From: Cynocephalus volans
Lineage: Eukaryota > Chordata > Mammalia > Dermoptera > Cynocephalidae
Assembly (NCBI RefSeq): GCF_027409185.1
Contig: NC_084462.1
Location: forward strand, 41,302,679 to 41,366,678
Direction: 5' to 3'
Length of the DNA stretch: 64,000 bases
Below, piece by piece: positions 22,605 through 35,091 of this stretch; the stretch's first letter is position 1; every line of letters starts with the position of its first letter. The notes under the pieces were generated by a model. It did not search any database and was not told where the DNA came from. It worked only from the letters and a program-made list of their open reading frames with translations. Both the position numbers and the translations under genes were made by a program.

Positions 22605-23270
22605 AGGACAATTTGGAAACGCACTTTACTTTTTCTATGTAGTTAAATGTCAGTCTATCTTATCTCTTTAGCGTGTCCTGCAGAATCCATCCTGATGTCT
22701 TCTCATTCTGACAGTCATCAGGAAGGCCAGTTTCAGGAAGCTTCACACAATATGACGGACAGCACGAACATTCTGATTCTATTTCTTTTGCTGAATGGAT
22801 AAAAAAAATCCCAGGGCCAGTGTTAAGTAGGTGAAGGAGGATAGAGAGCTGGTAAAGGGCCCTAGGTCAGTCAGCCTCAGTGCTTGTCTCTCATTTACAC
22901 ACTCGTTTGTGTACATGTGCATGTGCACACAGACATAACTGGATCCCATTTGAATTACCAGGAAAATGTAGGCCACCAACTGTTGTGCTTTGACATCTCC
23001 TAATCAATATAGAATCCCCCTCAGATCACACCTGGGATGTAGGACTACCTGTGCATATCCCAGATCCCATTTCACTCTCACCATGGAAATCACTTCTTTT
23101 ATTTCTTATTTCATTTTATGTCAGTTTTCTTCAATAATTACTGTTCTAGGGATTATGGCTTATAGAAAGCTTGTACTTTTCCAGTATATTCCTAATGGGT
23201 AAGAAGTTGCCTTTATTCAAGATTTCTTTTCTATCTTTGCTTGCAGTGTTTTAAAATATTATGACTGGAT
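22605..23270. other. No recognised feature
   Basis: Unique sequence without an interpretable gene or repeat. Confidence 0.4.
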
Positions 23271-23274
23271 AGAG

Positions 23275-24850
23275 GGATTTCTGTAGGATAATGGCAGCCA
23301 CCAGATTAGAATCTCTCCACATATTCCCCTGAAAACCATATGATCGACCGGGAGAAAAAAATCAAGTCACCTGGAGTTCATAATTATAGAACAACTAGGA
23401 GACAGTGCAGCACACTTCTGTCTACATCTAAGCAAGGTATAAGCCCCCAAGGCCAGGAGGCTGGGTTTAGAGCCCAGAGCTTGATCAGGTCAGGATGATG
23501 TGTAAGAGAGGAGAGTACAGTGGGGACCGGGGGTGTCAGACGGGGATGACCTCAACTGGGGTTAAGGCCCAAAGCGGTGGGTCCCACCCTCAGTGGGGAA
23601 ATACTAAGAACAGGTCTGAGATGTGGTAACTCAGAGTATTGGCTTTTGAGGGAGTGACAAAGAGGGTCTTGGAAAGTGCGTGGGATCAGAGGTTCTGCTT
23701 CTGGGAGAGGGAGAGTCCTTGGAGAAGGGGTGTTCTCTGGAGACTTGGTGTGAAAGGGAAGAAAAAATCAGCTTGAAGATAAGGAATTTAGGGAAATAAC
23801 AAAGCATCAAAGAATAAGTAAGAATGAGGAATACTGAGGAAGGGGAAGTGGAAGAGGGGCGGGGAGGAGGGAGATCTCTATCATCTGTTCCAGAAACCAC
23901 GCTTTCCTAAGGAAACCACAAGTCCCCTTCTATGTACTCCACTCACCCAGTCTCCTGCTATTGCTGTTCCATGCAAACTGGAGAGTCTAACTAAAATAAA
24001 TATAAACTTAAGCCAACCTAGCATCCATACAAATTCTACTATAAGAAAAAAATAACAGAAAACGGGTAACAAAATATTTAGCATATGAAAACAGCAAAGA
24101 AGTAAAGGGGCACAATAAAATATAATTAACAGGCAGTTGCAAATGTGGAAAAAAACACCATGAGTCAGCAATTCATAAAGTGAGACTAGAAATGCGTGTA
24201 CAACAGGAGGTTTGAAATGGAAGCCGATTAAGGAAAGAAATTGAAAAATAGAGGATAATCTCTGAAATTAATAGTAAATTATAAGGTACCCCAAGGGGAC
24301 AGTGGTTACAACTGAAAGTACAGTCAGAATAGAAATGAAAGGCATAATAAAAAAAAAAAAACTGGAAAAGGCAGAAAGGACCAAAAACAAAGTGACCATT
24401 GATTGGGAAAAGATCCAATGTGCCTGTAATTGGAGACCCTGAAGAAGAAAAACAAGGCAATGGAATAGAAGTAAAATTTAAAACTGTAGCTTAAGAAAAT
24501 TATCCTGAAATAAAATAAGACCTGAATCTACATGGAAATAGTCCACTGTCATTCTGGGAATGGGCAACTCAAGACTTACACTCTAAAAATATTAAACTTT
24601 AAGGATAAAATAACATCAGCTGGGACTCCAGGTTAAAAAGACCAAGTTACTTACAATGGGAAGAGAATCAGGTTGGCATCATACGTTGTGACAGGGACAT
24701 CCAAAGCAAGACAGCAGTGGCACAACATTTTTGAGAAATTCAAGAAAAGAAAGTGTGAGCTGAGGGTTTTATATCTAGCCAATGGCCCTTTATGCAAGAA
24801 CTAAAAGAATATTGTACCCATCAGCTGTACTTAAAGAACCTACTAGAATT
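23275..24850 (+). mobile_element. HAL1 (half-L1) element, decayed
   Basis: It opens with 'ataatggcagccaccagattagaatctctcc', matching the HAL1 5' region. Later it carries the ORF1-type blocks 'ggagaccctgaagaagaaaaacaagg', 'ttatcctgaaataaaataagacctgaatctacat', 'aaaagaccaagttacttacaatgggaagagaatcaggttggcatca' and 'gagctgagggttttatatctagcc'. Plus strand. The ORF1 frame is destroyed by stops. HAL1 lacks reverse transcriptase and was moved by L1. Confidence 0.7.
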
Positions 24851-25985
24851 AGTGGAATGTCAGGTGTTGGGGGATGGGCGTGCTGCAAAAGTGTTCTGCC
24901 CTGGATGCAGGCAACAAGGAGTTGCGTCATTTGTAGATAAATTAAAAACAATAATAAAGCTTACTAGAGGTCGGTCTGCTTTTTATTATCTCTGTGCTCC
25001 AGCACTTTTACATGATGTCAGTCAAAAAATGCTCCTCCTAAAAACAATCTTCTATTGATCTAATTTCTAAGCAATTTTTCCTATTACTGTTGCATTTTAG
25101 TAATGAGTATAAACTTCAAATTAGCGCATTAGTATTACTAATGCTTTAATAAACATTGTATTCTATATGGAAGTTAATTTGGAGAATTCCTAATTCTACA
25201 CCAGAGTATACATGCAGAGTCAAGTACACGTGTGCATTTTGAGAGTAAGTACATAACATTCCAGAATCATTCAAACTCCTTTCAGATATAGGCTCCTTCT
25301 GTGTGGTGCTACATATTTTTCTGTTTAAATAGCAGAGTAGAAATAAACAGTGATCGCACAGCAATTGTAAAGATGAAGAAACAACTTGAGTTTCTTCAAT
25401 TCTGTTATTCTATGTGACCACTTGGAGTTTTTATTTTTATTTAAAATTTAAACGGTAAAACAACACAAACGATGAGATGCAACGTTTTTGTTGGATAAGC
25501 ACAATTTTTAGTTGACACACGAAATATTTTATGGAATGTGAATTATATCTTTTGGGCTGAAATTTGTTTTTTAAAATTGTTCATTGTTTTTAAAATTACA
25601 GATCAAATCAAGGAACTAGTGATTATTACTAGTTGTTATATGATAATTACTGAAAATATTTTTGTCACATAGAGGATGGTGGTGTTAGAAATCATCCACT
25701 CTGGGTGTCAAATACACTGTGTGCCACATGGTAGGGGACAGGCTTCATTCGATTAAAAGATGATTAGGGAAATTCTGGCAAAAGTGCGGAGTGAGTTTTA
25801 AATGTTTTTAAAATTGTATTATGTAAGACTAATACAGAGGTCCCAGGGATAAATGTGGCAGAGTAGATATAAATGTTATACTTGCTGGTGAAATAGAAAT
25901 AATCAATAAAAATAACAGGAGGAGTAGGAAGAAGAAAGAGGAGAGTAGAATGAGCTCACTGACTGCCCTGCAGGCAAAAAGGTGA
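24851..25985. other. AT-rich, no confident feature
   Basis: AT-rich sequence between the HAL1 copy and an L1M ORF2 fragment. Some of it may be decayed LINE. An 88-codon frame at 24792-25058 continues out of HAL1 and is not credible as a gene. Confidence 0.35.
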
Positions 25986-25989
25986 ATTC

Positions 25990-28150
25990 TTTAAAAGCTG
26001 ACAAATCAGATAGTAAAAACTGTTGGTATAGGATGACAATGAAGCAAAAATATAGACCTTCCTAAATACCCAATGAAATACAAAAACAAAACAAACTTTT
26101 AAAGGAGCAAAGAGCACAGACCACATAGTGAAATACACACAGTAAATATAACACAAAATGATAAACAGAGCTGAGACCAAACCTAGCAGCTGCATCAATA
26201 AAGTCAAGTGGATTTAACCCACTTACTAAAAGAAAAGATTTTCACATTGGTCACACAGTGGCAGCGAACTCCATATTGTATAAGGAATCATCTCTGAAAC
26301 AAAGTGGTTCAGAAGGGCTGAAAGGATGGGAGGGCAGATAGCAGCGAAGTCAAGAGAAAGAAAAAGAAATCAGGGTTTTTAATCCTGATTTCAACGAAGG
26401 TAGAATCAGGCTCCAGGCGTTAAATGAAACACAGAGGGCTACTGTATAATGTGAAAGGCTGCAGTTTGCAGGAAGATATAATAATTGTGCTTATATATGC
26501 TCTACATGACATCACCAGAACCTCCACATAGGAGAAACCACAGGTGCAGCTGGGAGACGTGGAGAGAAGCACACTAATTCCAGCCACTGTGACAGCCACA
26601 CTCAATCTGAGACATGTGAAGTAGACAAAGAAATGTGCCCCCACACACACCAGACTTTGTACCACGATAGCAGAGAATACAACTTTGTTTCAAGACTACA
26701 TAGAACATTTATGAAAGTTAACATATATTGAGTTACAAAAAAAACCTCAGTTAAGTTCTGTAACATAGAAACAATATAAACAACATTCTGGGATCACAGT
26801 AAAATAAAGCTAAAAATTAATCATAAGATTAAAAAAAGGCCCTTCAAAATTACAAAATTAAACTCTATAAAAATAAGTTCTTGGTTGAAAGGAAACATAC
26901 AAGCCCAAGTTGCATAATTTCTGACTATGATGATAATGTAAATATATCGATTTATGGGATACACATAAAGCTGTGGCTATGGCCTCAAAAATGAAAATAT
27001 GAATGAATTAAACATCAAACAATGTTAGTGACAGCAGAATGGCAGAAATAAGAGAAAAGTCAGAAATTAATGAATTAGAAATGAGAAAAAAATACAATAA
27101 GCACAGAAAATGATGATTCTTAGAAAAACATCAAGAGGACAAACCACTATCTAAGCTAATTATGAAAGAAAGAGAGGGAGAGAAAAAAGAGAGAGAGAGA
27201 GCCTACAAATACACGAAATAAGACATGACGATGGGGGAATAACCAACAAAAACAGAGCCCATTAAAAAAACAATTTAGCTACTTTGCACAATGCAGTGTA
27301 AATAAATGGAAAAATTACCTGGATAGAAAAGTACTTTGGTAGCAAAATACAATCTACTTAAACTGCCCCCAGTAGACACAGAAAGTTTAAACCAATTTCC
27401 CTTGAAAAGAATTTTTAAAATTTCCAAACCTGTATATTTTCATAGGAGAATGCTGTCATATCTTCAAAGAATAGATAATCTCACTGTTCTTAAATTATTC
27501 CTGCATGTAGAAAAAGATAGAAACCTCAAGATTATTCAATAAAAGAAAGCTACACAACAATCTCACTTAGGAATATTGATATAAAATTCCTAAGTAAAAT
27601 GATGATAGAACCTTTTAAAAAATGGTTTTGGAACAACTGAATAGCCATTTGGAAAAAGATAAAATTTAATTGATATCTTTCATTATTTACCAGTGCACAT
27701 TTCAAACAGCCCTAGGTAGGCAGATAGTGGTAGTTACCATAAGAATTAGAAGAAAACACAGGTAAGTTCTTTTATATTCTGCAGATGGGAAAAATTATTA
27801 TTCAAAATCCAAAAGTAATGGGAGAAAAGATTCATAAATTCAGTTACATTAGTGGAAAACACCTTTCATATGAGGAGGAAAACACCATAAGCAAAGTGAA
27901 AAACCAGATGATAAACCAGTAGAAAATATTTGCAATTTATGTCACAAAGGTCATTTCTCTAAAATATAAAGAGTTAATAAAAATTAGATGCCAAGGACCA
28001 AAATTCTAATAGAAAAATTGGAAAAAGATGTGAACAGATAAATTTACAAGACATAAATGCAAATCGTCTTTTAAGTGTATGAGAAGACATTGAACCTCCC
28101 ATATAAGAGAAATGTAAATTAAAATGACACCAAGATACCATTTCTCACTG
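25990..28150 (+). mobile_element. Old L1M ORF2 relic, plus strand
   Basis: Sense L1 landmarks appear in order: 'gtggatttaacccacttactaaaagaaaagattttcacattgg' (endonuclease end), 'agaacatttatgaaagttaacatatattgagttacaaaaaaaacctcag', 'acattctgggatcacagtaaaataaagctaaaaattaat', 'agaaattaatgaattagaaa', and near the end 'gaacagataaatttacaagacataaatgcaaat' to 'aaatgacaccaagataccatttctcactggtgag'. Stops are dense. A GA-rich patch lies at 27160-27202. Confidence 0.7.
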
Positions 28151-28369
28151 GTGAGATTGACAGCAACCCAAGTTCTACAGCGCCCTCTGTTGGTGAGGTG
28201 TGAAGAAGCCGTTCAAATTGCTCCCGCCTCTGGAGGGGACAGAACAACATGGGACCCAGAGCACTTGCACAGACCCTTCTCAGGCATGCCCCTTCATAAA
28301 TTTACTTGAAACACAACACCCCAAATCAAAATATGCTCATGGCATACAGAGGTCTTATTTTAAAAGTTC
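28151..28369. other. No recognised feature
   Basis: A short segment between L1 relics of opposite orientation. Small unrelated frames only. Confidence 0.35.
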
Positions 28370-29345
28370 TTCTTTTATGTTTTTCAATAAAGTAACAGAC
28401 ATTTTTCTGTAAAGGTCTTGCATTTTTAACATTAGATTGATTCCTACATATCTATTTTTGATCAGATGGCATCTCTTTGGAAATGAGCTTTTCTGATTGT
28501 TGATGAGTTTGTGTCTTGATCTGATATCTGGCAATAGTTGCCGAATAGTTTGTAGAGTCTCGTGGATTTTCTCTGTGGACAGCGTGCACCTTCACCTAAT
28601 GACAACTGCATCTCATCCATTCATTCCAATCCTCATCTTTTAATTTCTTCTTGTTTTCTCATTTCTTTGGTTAGGATTGATGGGACAGTGTTAAGCAGAA
28701 GCAGTGATGCTGCAAATTCTTATCTTATTCCTTCCTATGGGGCTGTATCTCATGGCCCACCATAAGTATGATGTTTGCTGTGGGCTTGTGGTAGATACTC
28801 ACTCCACTAAGGAAGTCCATTTCCAGTCCTAATTTGCTAAGAGTTTTCCCTCCATTTAATTATGAATGCATGTTGAATTTTATGAAATGGCTTTCTTGCA
28901 TTGATTGAGATGATCTGTTAATGTGATAAATTGTGTAATTGCATTAATAGCTTCTCTAATATTACATCAAGTTGTCGTTCCTGGGATAAGCCCCTACTTC
29001 ATCACGATATGTTTCTTAGAAGTTGCTGGGTCCACTTGGCTAATGTTTTATTTAGGATTTCTGCATCTGTGATTATAAGTGAGTCTGGCCTATAATTTAC
29101 CTCTTCTTATTCTGTCTTTCTTTGATTTTAGTACAGAAGTTATATGAGACAGCATCTCATTCTTTTCTCTTCTGGAGAGACTTGTTAAAGTTATCCTGTA
29201 ATAATTCCTGGTCCTGGTGCATTACTAGTGGGCAGATTTTAACCGTGGATTAAATTTCCTTAATAGTTAAAGTCTATTCAGAATGGGGAAATAAACCTCA
29301 CCTCACTGGTCCATTTCCTTTAACAGTACCATTTTTCTTATTTGC
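28370..29345 (-). mobile_element. Old L1M ORF2 relic, minus strand
   Basis: Antisense RT-domain text: 'aaaggtcttgcatttttaacattagattgattcctacatat', 'gaatgcatgttgaattttatgaaatggctttcttgcat', 'gatgatctgttaatgtgataaatt', 'gtgagtctggcctataatttacc' and 'attcctggtcctggtgcattac'. Its orientation is opposite to the L1M copy just upstream. Confidence 0.75.
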
Positions 29346-29357
29346 GAGTGTGTAAGC

Positions 29358-29625
29358 CTATCTTAGTTAATTTGAGCTGCTGTAACAAAAATACCATAAA
29401 CTAGGTGGCTTAAAAAACAGACATTTATTCTTCACAGTCTGAGGGCTGGGAAGTCCAAGATCAAGGTGCTGGCTGATGCCTGGTGAGGACTGTCAGCTTG
29501 GTTTTCAGATGGCTGCCTTCACTTGGGGCGGGGGGGGGGGGAGATTATCTCTCTCATGTCCATCACATTGGGCATTAGGCTTTAACATCTGAGTGTGTGA
29601 GGACACAAACATTCAGTCCTTAGCA
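29358..29625 (-). mobile_element. MaLR LTR fragment with G-run
   Basis: 'tatcttagttaatttgagctgctgtaacaaaaataccataaactaggtggcttaaa ... aagtccaagatcaaggtgctggctgatg ... ggacacaaacattcagtccttagcag' gives both ends of an antisense MaLR LTR with an internal deletion. It contains a run of twelve G at 29530-29541. Confidence 0.75.
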
Positions 29626-30124
29626 GAGCCGTGCCTCCAGGATTTTCCCAACCAAAAGAATATCTGTTCCCTAGCCTTGCTCTCTGCCTCTGAGAACATT
29701 TTAGAAGGACTTTCCTTGTGACTGGGGTTGGTCTAGATGGGAATTTCCTGATGCTGTTGGCTGCAGCTCAGCCCCAGACTACCTGCAACTGCAGCGGGTG
29801 CTGGGCACGAGAGACTGGCTCATTAAGAGGATGCATGTAGGGCACACTCAGCTGCCTGGGCGTCCCTGCTGCTCCCAGTTTCTGGGTGGCCTCTGTCCAG
29901 CACCTCAGCCCCCTGGAACATTCTGGAATCAGGGAAAGTGAGGCCCCTCCAGATGTGCACGTGTCGCGGCCCCTTCCTGCTCCTGTACGCGTCAGGCCCC
30001 ACCTTTCCGGAAGATGTCTCATTGCCCCGCACAGGAGTGCTGAGCGGCACAAGAAGCGAGGACCTTTGTTTAGCCAAGTGTGGGGCAGTTGGTCCCACTT
30101 ACCTATCGCTCCCATCCTCAGTCA
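29626..30124. other. No recognised feature
   Basis: GC-rich unique sequence. Frames of 82-115 codons overlap on both strands and have no domain. Confidence 0.4.
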
Positions 30125-30240
30125 GAGGCGGTGAGAACAGCTCAGCTGTGGAGTTGGGCAGAGCTCAGTTCAAATCCCAGCCTTGCCGGCTAGGGGCTGT
30201 GTGACTGTGCAGATAGGACATTGTCCAGAGCCGACACGTG
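30125..30240 (+). repeat. MIR SINE
   Basis: 'gttgggcagagctcagttcaaatcccagccttgccggctaggggctgtgtgactgtgcag' keeps the MIR core: the B-box-like 'gttcaaatccc' and then 'gctgtgtgac'. Confidence 0.7.
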
Positions 30241-31306
30241 AGGGAGACCAAATCCTGTCTCAGCAGGTTGTGCGAGGTTCCTGCCAAGGGTGGCCGTGCG
30301 CTGGCCTCCGGCCTGTCCTCCCGCTCCTTCTCCAGCTCCCCCTCACTCAAAGGGGAGCGCCTCATCCCTCTTGGGGGTTTGCCAAGGGAAGGTCCGGCTG
30401 CCCCGCCGGCTCATTTGTGTCACTCGTGAGTTTGCCATTACTGTGCTGCGGTATGGAAGTTATGAGCAGTGTCATCCACGCTCCTCAGCTTAGGCGGTGG
30501 CGCCGTCATTGTCACAGACAAGGATGAGAAGACGCCCATGCTGATCTTTGTTTAAGATGGCTAAGCTCTGGAGTTTTGCCACGTGCTGAAGCGTTGGGAA
30601 GGGGACGCTGCCCAGAGTTACTGGGCTCAGGGCTGGGGCCGCTGAGGCACCTCTGGCTCCCCCAGGTGGGTGATACACCGTACAGGTTGGATGAGGTCAG
30701 TGATGGGGGGCAGAAGGAAGAGCAGGGAGTCCCTCATGCCTAGCTGTTGAGCCATGCGGAGTGCACCTAGGGGAGCCAGGACTGCGAATGTTCTAGAAGG
30801 GAAATCTTTTTCTTTTGTCTTCCTTTAAATCATAGCTATTTTGGTGGCCTGTGAGCTGTAATATAATTAACTGTGAGGATTTTTGTCTGTTGTCTCGACA
30901 TTAGGTTTGTGTTTTTTCACGATAATCTGACAGGTGCGTCCTACGGGTTGGAATAGTTATGTCACCTTCCCCTCCAGCGCCACAGGCGGGTGGGCACTGG
31001 TTTCCTTTTGTACAACTTGAAATGCTGCAAGCAGTTGGAAGGACTTGGCTTGCACCACGAGTTGGACTGTATTTTTCCAAACACGTTAAGAATCTTAAGC
31101 AGCCTGAGCTGCTTAATGGGCCTGAAAGCACTTGATTAGTCCACAGGGCTCTGTACCCGGCAGGTCTGGGGACATGAACATCTTGAAGTCCTATGGGTCT
31201 GACGCCCTCCACTCTCTGTGGCTTCAGCATGCCACAGAGTTGCAGCAATAGCTGTGGCCACTCATCTTCCCAGAAGTGCTCAAGGGAAGCTAGGCTTGAG
31301 GCCACT

Positions 31307-31345
31307 CATGTCTCCAAGCTGGTTGTGGATCCCCTGGTGCAAGCC
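31307..31345. repeat. First copy of a 39-bp near-identical pair
   Basis: 'catgtctccaagctggttg' followed by 'tggatcccctggtgcaagcc' is repeated at 33337-33375 with four or five mismatches. The two copies lie in the same orientation, about 2 kb apart. The flanks show only weak further similarity. It could be a fragment of an unlisted repeat. Confidence 0.6.
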
Positions 31346-33336
31346 AGGCTCTGAGCAGATAAGACTTAACCTGTTGTCCAAGGCCAGTGCCGGGGCGCAT
31401 GGCAGCCATCTCCTCTTCCATGCCACGTGCCTGGCCTGGGGCCCCCAGTTCCAGGCTGGGCCTCTGGATCCTCTCCTCCCCACCCCCACTCTGCTCTCCA
31501 TGGCTCTTTCTCTCAGGCCCTGCCTTTGCTCTGGCTACCCTGTCACCCAGCCCTCTATTGTTATAGCCAGTTTCCCCTGTCCCACACCTCATAGCCCTCC
31601 TGGGCCCTACTCCACTTCTGTCACTCTGAGAGCAATGATGTCTGATGGACACTCCTTTGGGTCTTTGTTCTGCTTTGAGCCCTGACCTGGCCAGTCGTGG
31701 GATCCTCCCAGCGTCATTCGATTTGTCCACCAAAGGGCTCTGCCGCCTGCCCCGGACAGGGTTGTAGGGCCCTGTCCGCTTTGCAGGATGGCCAGCCGTA
31801 CTCAGGACAGGGCGGCTTCTCTGGGGGTGTTGGGGGGGCGGGGGCCTTCTCTTGAGGTGGGGCCCTGTGTTTCTCCCTCAGTTCCTCCCCGTCTGTGTGG
31901 GCAGTTGCTGTGTCCAGTGTGGTCCTGTTGGCAGGCAGTCTTGGGCACAATCCCACCTCTCCACCTGAGCCCCTCCCAGGCCTTGCCGACCACCTCCTGC
32001 CCTGTGTGAGCAGATGCTGCTCTGCATGGCACATGCAGTTGCTCGGTGGGGGGCTGAGCAAGGGAGAGACAGATGCAGGGCCCTCGACCCTCTAGGTGTG
32101 GCTTATCACCAGATGCACAGGTGCAAAGTGGGGTGGATGGAGGAGTCAAGAGATGGTTTTTCTGATCTTTCTTTGGGTCTTTGAATCAGTTATTAAAAAA
32201 TAAAAGCCATGACAACCATAGCTGGCTGATACCAGAGATGTGATTATTTATGTGGCTAATTAAAAGAAAATTTCTTTCTGAAAGCTGCCGTGAGATTTTC
32301 TGTAAGCACAAGTGTGTGAGCCAAGGTCAGAGCTGCCTTTCAGAGAAAGGGAAACAGTGCAGAGACGTTCAGTGTGGACAGGGCCTTTCAGTCTCCACAC
32401 CTGGCAGATTCACCACTGACCACTCAGGCTTGTGCTGATGATTGTAGAAAATAAAAAAGATCAGACTGAGTTTAATCTAATTTCTGCTAGATTTTGGTTG
32501 TGTAAGATTTGAAAAGCAGACCTTTGCCCACACTTGTGAAGAATTAGGGATTTTGTGTTTGTTTTAAACCACATTGACACAGCCCCATATTTTGACACAA
32601 GACAGGACTTCATACAATGTAACTAGCCTTTAGTTCTATTGCTGTTTAGGCTGGTAAAGTCATGTTATCTCCCTGGGCTCAGTTTCCTCATTCATTCAGA
32701 CTCTTGATGTAACAAAAAATCCATCCTATGGTGACATAAACTTTTTCTCATGTAATTGAAAGTTCCACATTATCTAGTTTCAGGCAAGGCTCGATCTAGC
32801 AGCTTGACCTTGTTATCATGGGTCCCTTTCTTCTCTTGTCCTTCCCTTCTATTATACCAGCTTCATCCTAAGGCGATTCAATGAAAATATTCTGATTGCG
32901 TATATTCCTGCTGTGGCAATTGAGGATTTATATTTGGTCCTCAAGGTACTCATGTCCTAGTTAAAGTCTAGTTACTGAAAAATAAATTGATAAGGACGAA
33001 CCCAAGCAAAACAGAACACAAATTGCCATGAGGAAGCAAGACTAGAAAGAGGCATTGGACAACCAGGACCAACTCAAGGACACCCTGATGATGTGCTGAG
33101 AGCAGGCCTCCATCCCAAGCCTGGGGCGCTTTGCATGGCTTCTGCAGGGGTGGCATCCAGCCTGCTCTGTAGAAGTGGAATTAGAGACCTCAGCAAGGGG
33201 CTGGCTTTGGTGATGACTCCAGATGGTAGTAATCTCTATGTAAAAATGAAAAATACAGTGAAATACATGGAGGTCACATGTGTGTCAGGGCGGGAGGTAA
33301 CATGGTGAGACAGGAAGCCAGTACATGTTGCCCACC

Positions 33337-33375
33337 CATGTCCCCAAGCTGGTTGTGGGTCCCCTGGTGCAGACC
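33337..33375. repeat. Second copy of the 39-bp near-identical pair
   Basis: Counterpart of 31307-31345. The minus strand of both could encode GLHQG(I/T)HNQLGDM, which explains similar short frames there. This is not evidence for coding. Confidence 0.6.
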
Positions 33376-34593
33376 CTGAGGTGATACCTCTGTCCCCTTG
33401 TTCAGTGGGCTTGCATTATCTGCAGGGCTGCTGAGGTTTGGCAGATGGGAATGTTTCTGTGAACAGTTGTAGCCCGGCACACCTCCCTGTGTGATTTACT
33501 TGGCTGCCGCATGGGGAGTGGGGGGTGGCCTGCAAGGTGGTCCTTGCCTAAGAAGAGCCTTTTTTGAAAATGAAATTCATTTTCTTGCCTTAGTTTTCTC
33601 TCTCTCTCTCTGCTTCCTGCTAGCCCAGGGGCATGGGAGGGCTGCCTGGGATGTGGCTGGGCTGGGCTGGGCATGGGGCTCTGAAGCCTCAATGGCCTGG
33701 CTGTCCAGGATCCTGCCACAGGGTCGAGCCTGAGGTGGCGATGGCAGGGAAGTCTGAGGGCACCACACCCTTTGGGCTTGTGCCTGAGCCGGGCCCTGAC
33801 TGGCTGAGGGAAGAGAAGGAGCTGGAGGTGGGGGAGGCTCAGGGGCTGGGTACATGCCGGGGAGGGGGACACAGGAGGCTTTCGGAGGCTTGCGTCCCTT
33901 CCCAGTCCCCCTCACCTGCTCTTCGTTCCCCAGCTGGGGTACCATGAGTGACAGGAACACACAGATCAGGGCCTACGCAATCGTCTTCCCAGCAAAAATG
34001 GGAAGACAGAAGACAGATGCAGAGAAAGACAGACTGGTTGTTGACCAGGTCCTGGAGGTGGCCCCGGGGGCTGCCACACCCCTCACTCCAGCAAGGCCCA
34101 CCAGGGGGACATGCTGCCCTGCTGCGCAGGCCCGAACACATGTGCTTTTGGCTTAGAGAAGTCTCCCTATTTTAACATTTTAATGTAGTAAACCCTTCTG
34201 CTCTCCTCCCTGCCCGGTCACAGATCCGCTGGACCCCCCATGCCTTAGAGGACGCTCTTCTGTTCCTACCTCCCTGAGAGGGAGGCCATTCCCCGATGGC
34301 CCAGAGAACAAGGTGGTGCCTGTCACAGCTCCCTGCCTGTCACTCCCAGCACACACAACAATTCACTGGAGGGTGGCGCTCACTCAAATGTAGGACTCGT
34401 TAATGCGTGAACAGTGACAGACGGTATGGCTGGTCATGTCATGTCATCCTCCCATCTGGGGTGACGTGGTGGACACCTGGCTCTCACACACACCCGGCTC
34501 ATTCCACTGTCCCAGCCGGTCACCACTGGCCACCCCTCTTTTCCTTCTTATTTCTTAGTCTTTTGGATTAAATTTTTATTATAAAATATTTGG

Positions 34594-35015
34594 TATATTT
34601 CTTAGTCCATTCAGGCTGCTGCAACAAAATGGCATAAACTGGATGGTTTATCAACAATAGGAATTCATTTCTCACAGTTCTAGAGGCTGGAAGTCCAGGC
34701 TCAAGGTGTCGGCATATTTGGTGTCTGGTGAGGGCTTCCTGGCTGATAGGTGGTGCCTTCTTGCGTTGTCCTCACATGGTGAAAGGGGCTAGGGAGTTCT
34801 CCGGGGTCTATTTTATTTTATTTTATTTATTGAAACATAATTGATTGTGGGGTCTCTTTTATAAGGGCACTAATCCCATGCATGAGGGCTCCACCCTCAT
34901 GACCTAATCACTTCTCCAAAGGCCCCACCTCCTGACACCATCACCTGGGCAGTTAGGTTTCAACATGTGAATTTGGCAGGGGGTGGGGGGGACACAAACA
35001 TTTGGTCCAGAGCAG
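34594..35015 (-). mobile_element. MaLR (MLT1A-type) solo LTR
   Basis: 'tatttcttagtccattcaggctgctgcaacaaaatggcataaactgg' at one end and 'gggacacaaacatttggtccagagcag' at the other give both termini of an antisense MLT1 LTR. Between them are 'ttataagggcactaatcccatgcatgagggc' and 'aggccccacctcc'. A 39-bp L1 tail fragment interrupts it at 34810-34848. Confidence 0.8.
34810..34848 (-). mobile_element. Micro-insertion of an L1 3' tail
   Basis: 39 bp made of (ATTTT)n plus 'ttattgaaacataattgattgt', flanked by GGGGTCT at 34803-34809 and 34849-34855. Its sense strand is about 22 nt of L1 3' end plus an A-rich tail. The same L1 3' end is seen at 35810 ('actgaaacatagttgactgt'). An extreme 5' truncation is the simplest reading. 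Confidence 0.65.
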
Positions 35016-35091
35016 CATACAAAAGGGTAAAAAGAATGATGTGACCAACACTCATGTACCCACAACCTGCCTAACATAGAGAATATTACCA
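35016..35091 (-). mobile_element. L1ME 3' UTR fragment (part 1)
   Basis: 'gaccaacactcatgtacccacaacctgcctaacatagagaatattacc' matches antisense L1ME 3' UTR. It appears to continue at 35571 after an inserted LTR-like repeat. Confidence 0.5.

Larger units (their letters stand above)
30241..34592. other. GC-rich, repeat-poor unique sequence
   Basis: About 4.3 kb with only a possible MIR tail near 32660-32715 ('gggctcagtttcctcattc'). Frames of up to 156 codons (for example 31218-31685 plus, 33402-33872 minus) overlap opposite-strand frames, are Pro/Ser/Gly-rich and carry no domain. 32160-32310 is AT-rich with 'gtggctaattaaaag' and could be regulatory. No exon is supported. Confidence 0.4.

Noticed and set aside
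29530..29541. G-quadruplex or origin-like signal at the G run
   Set aside because: A single homopolymer run inside a decayed LTR. Four separate G tracts in regulatory context are not present.
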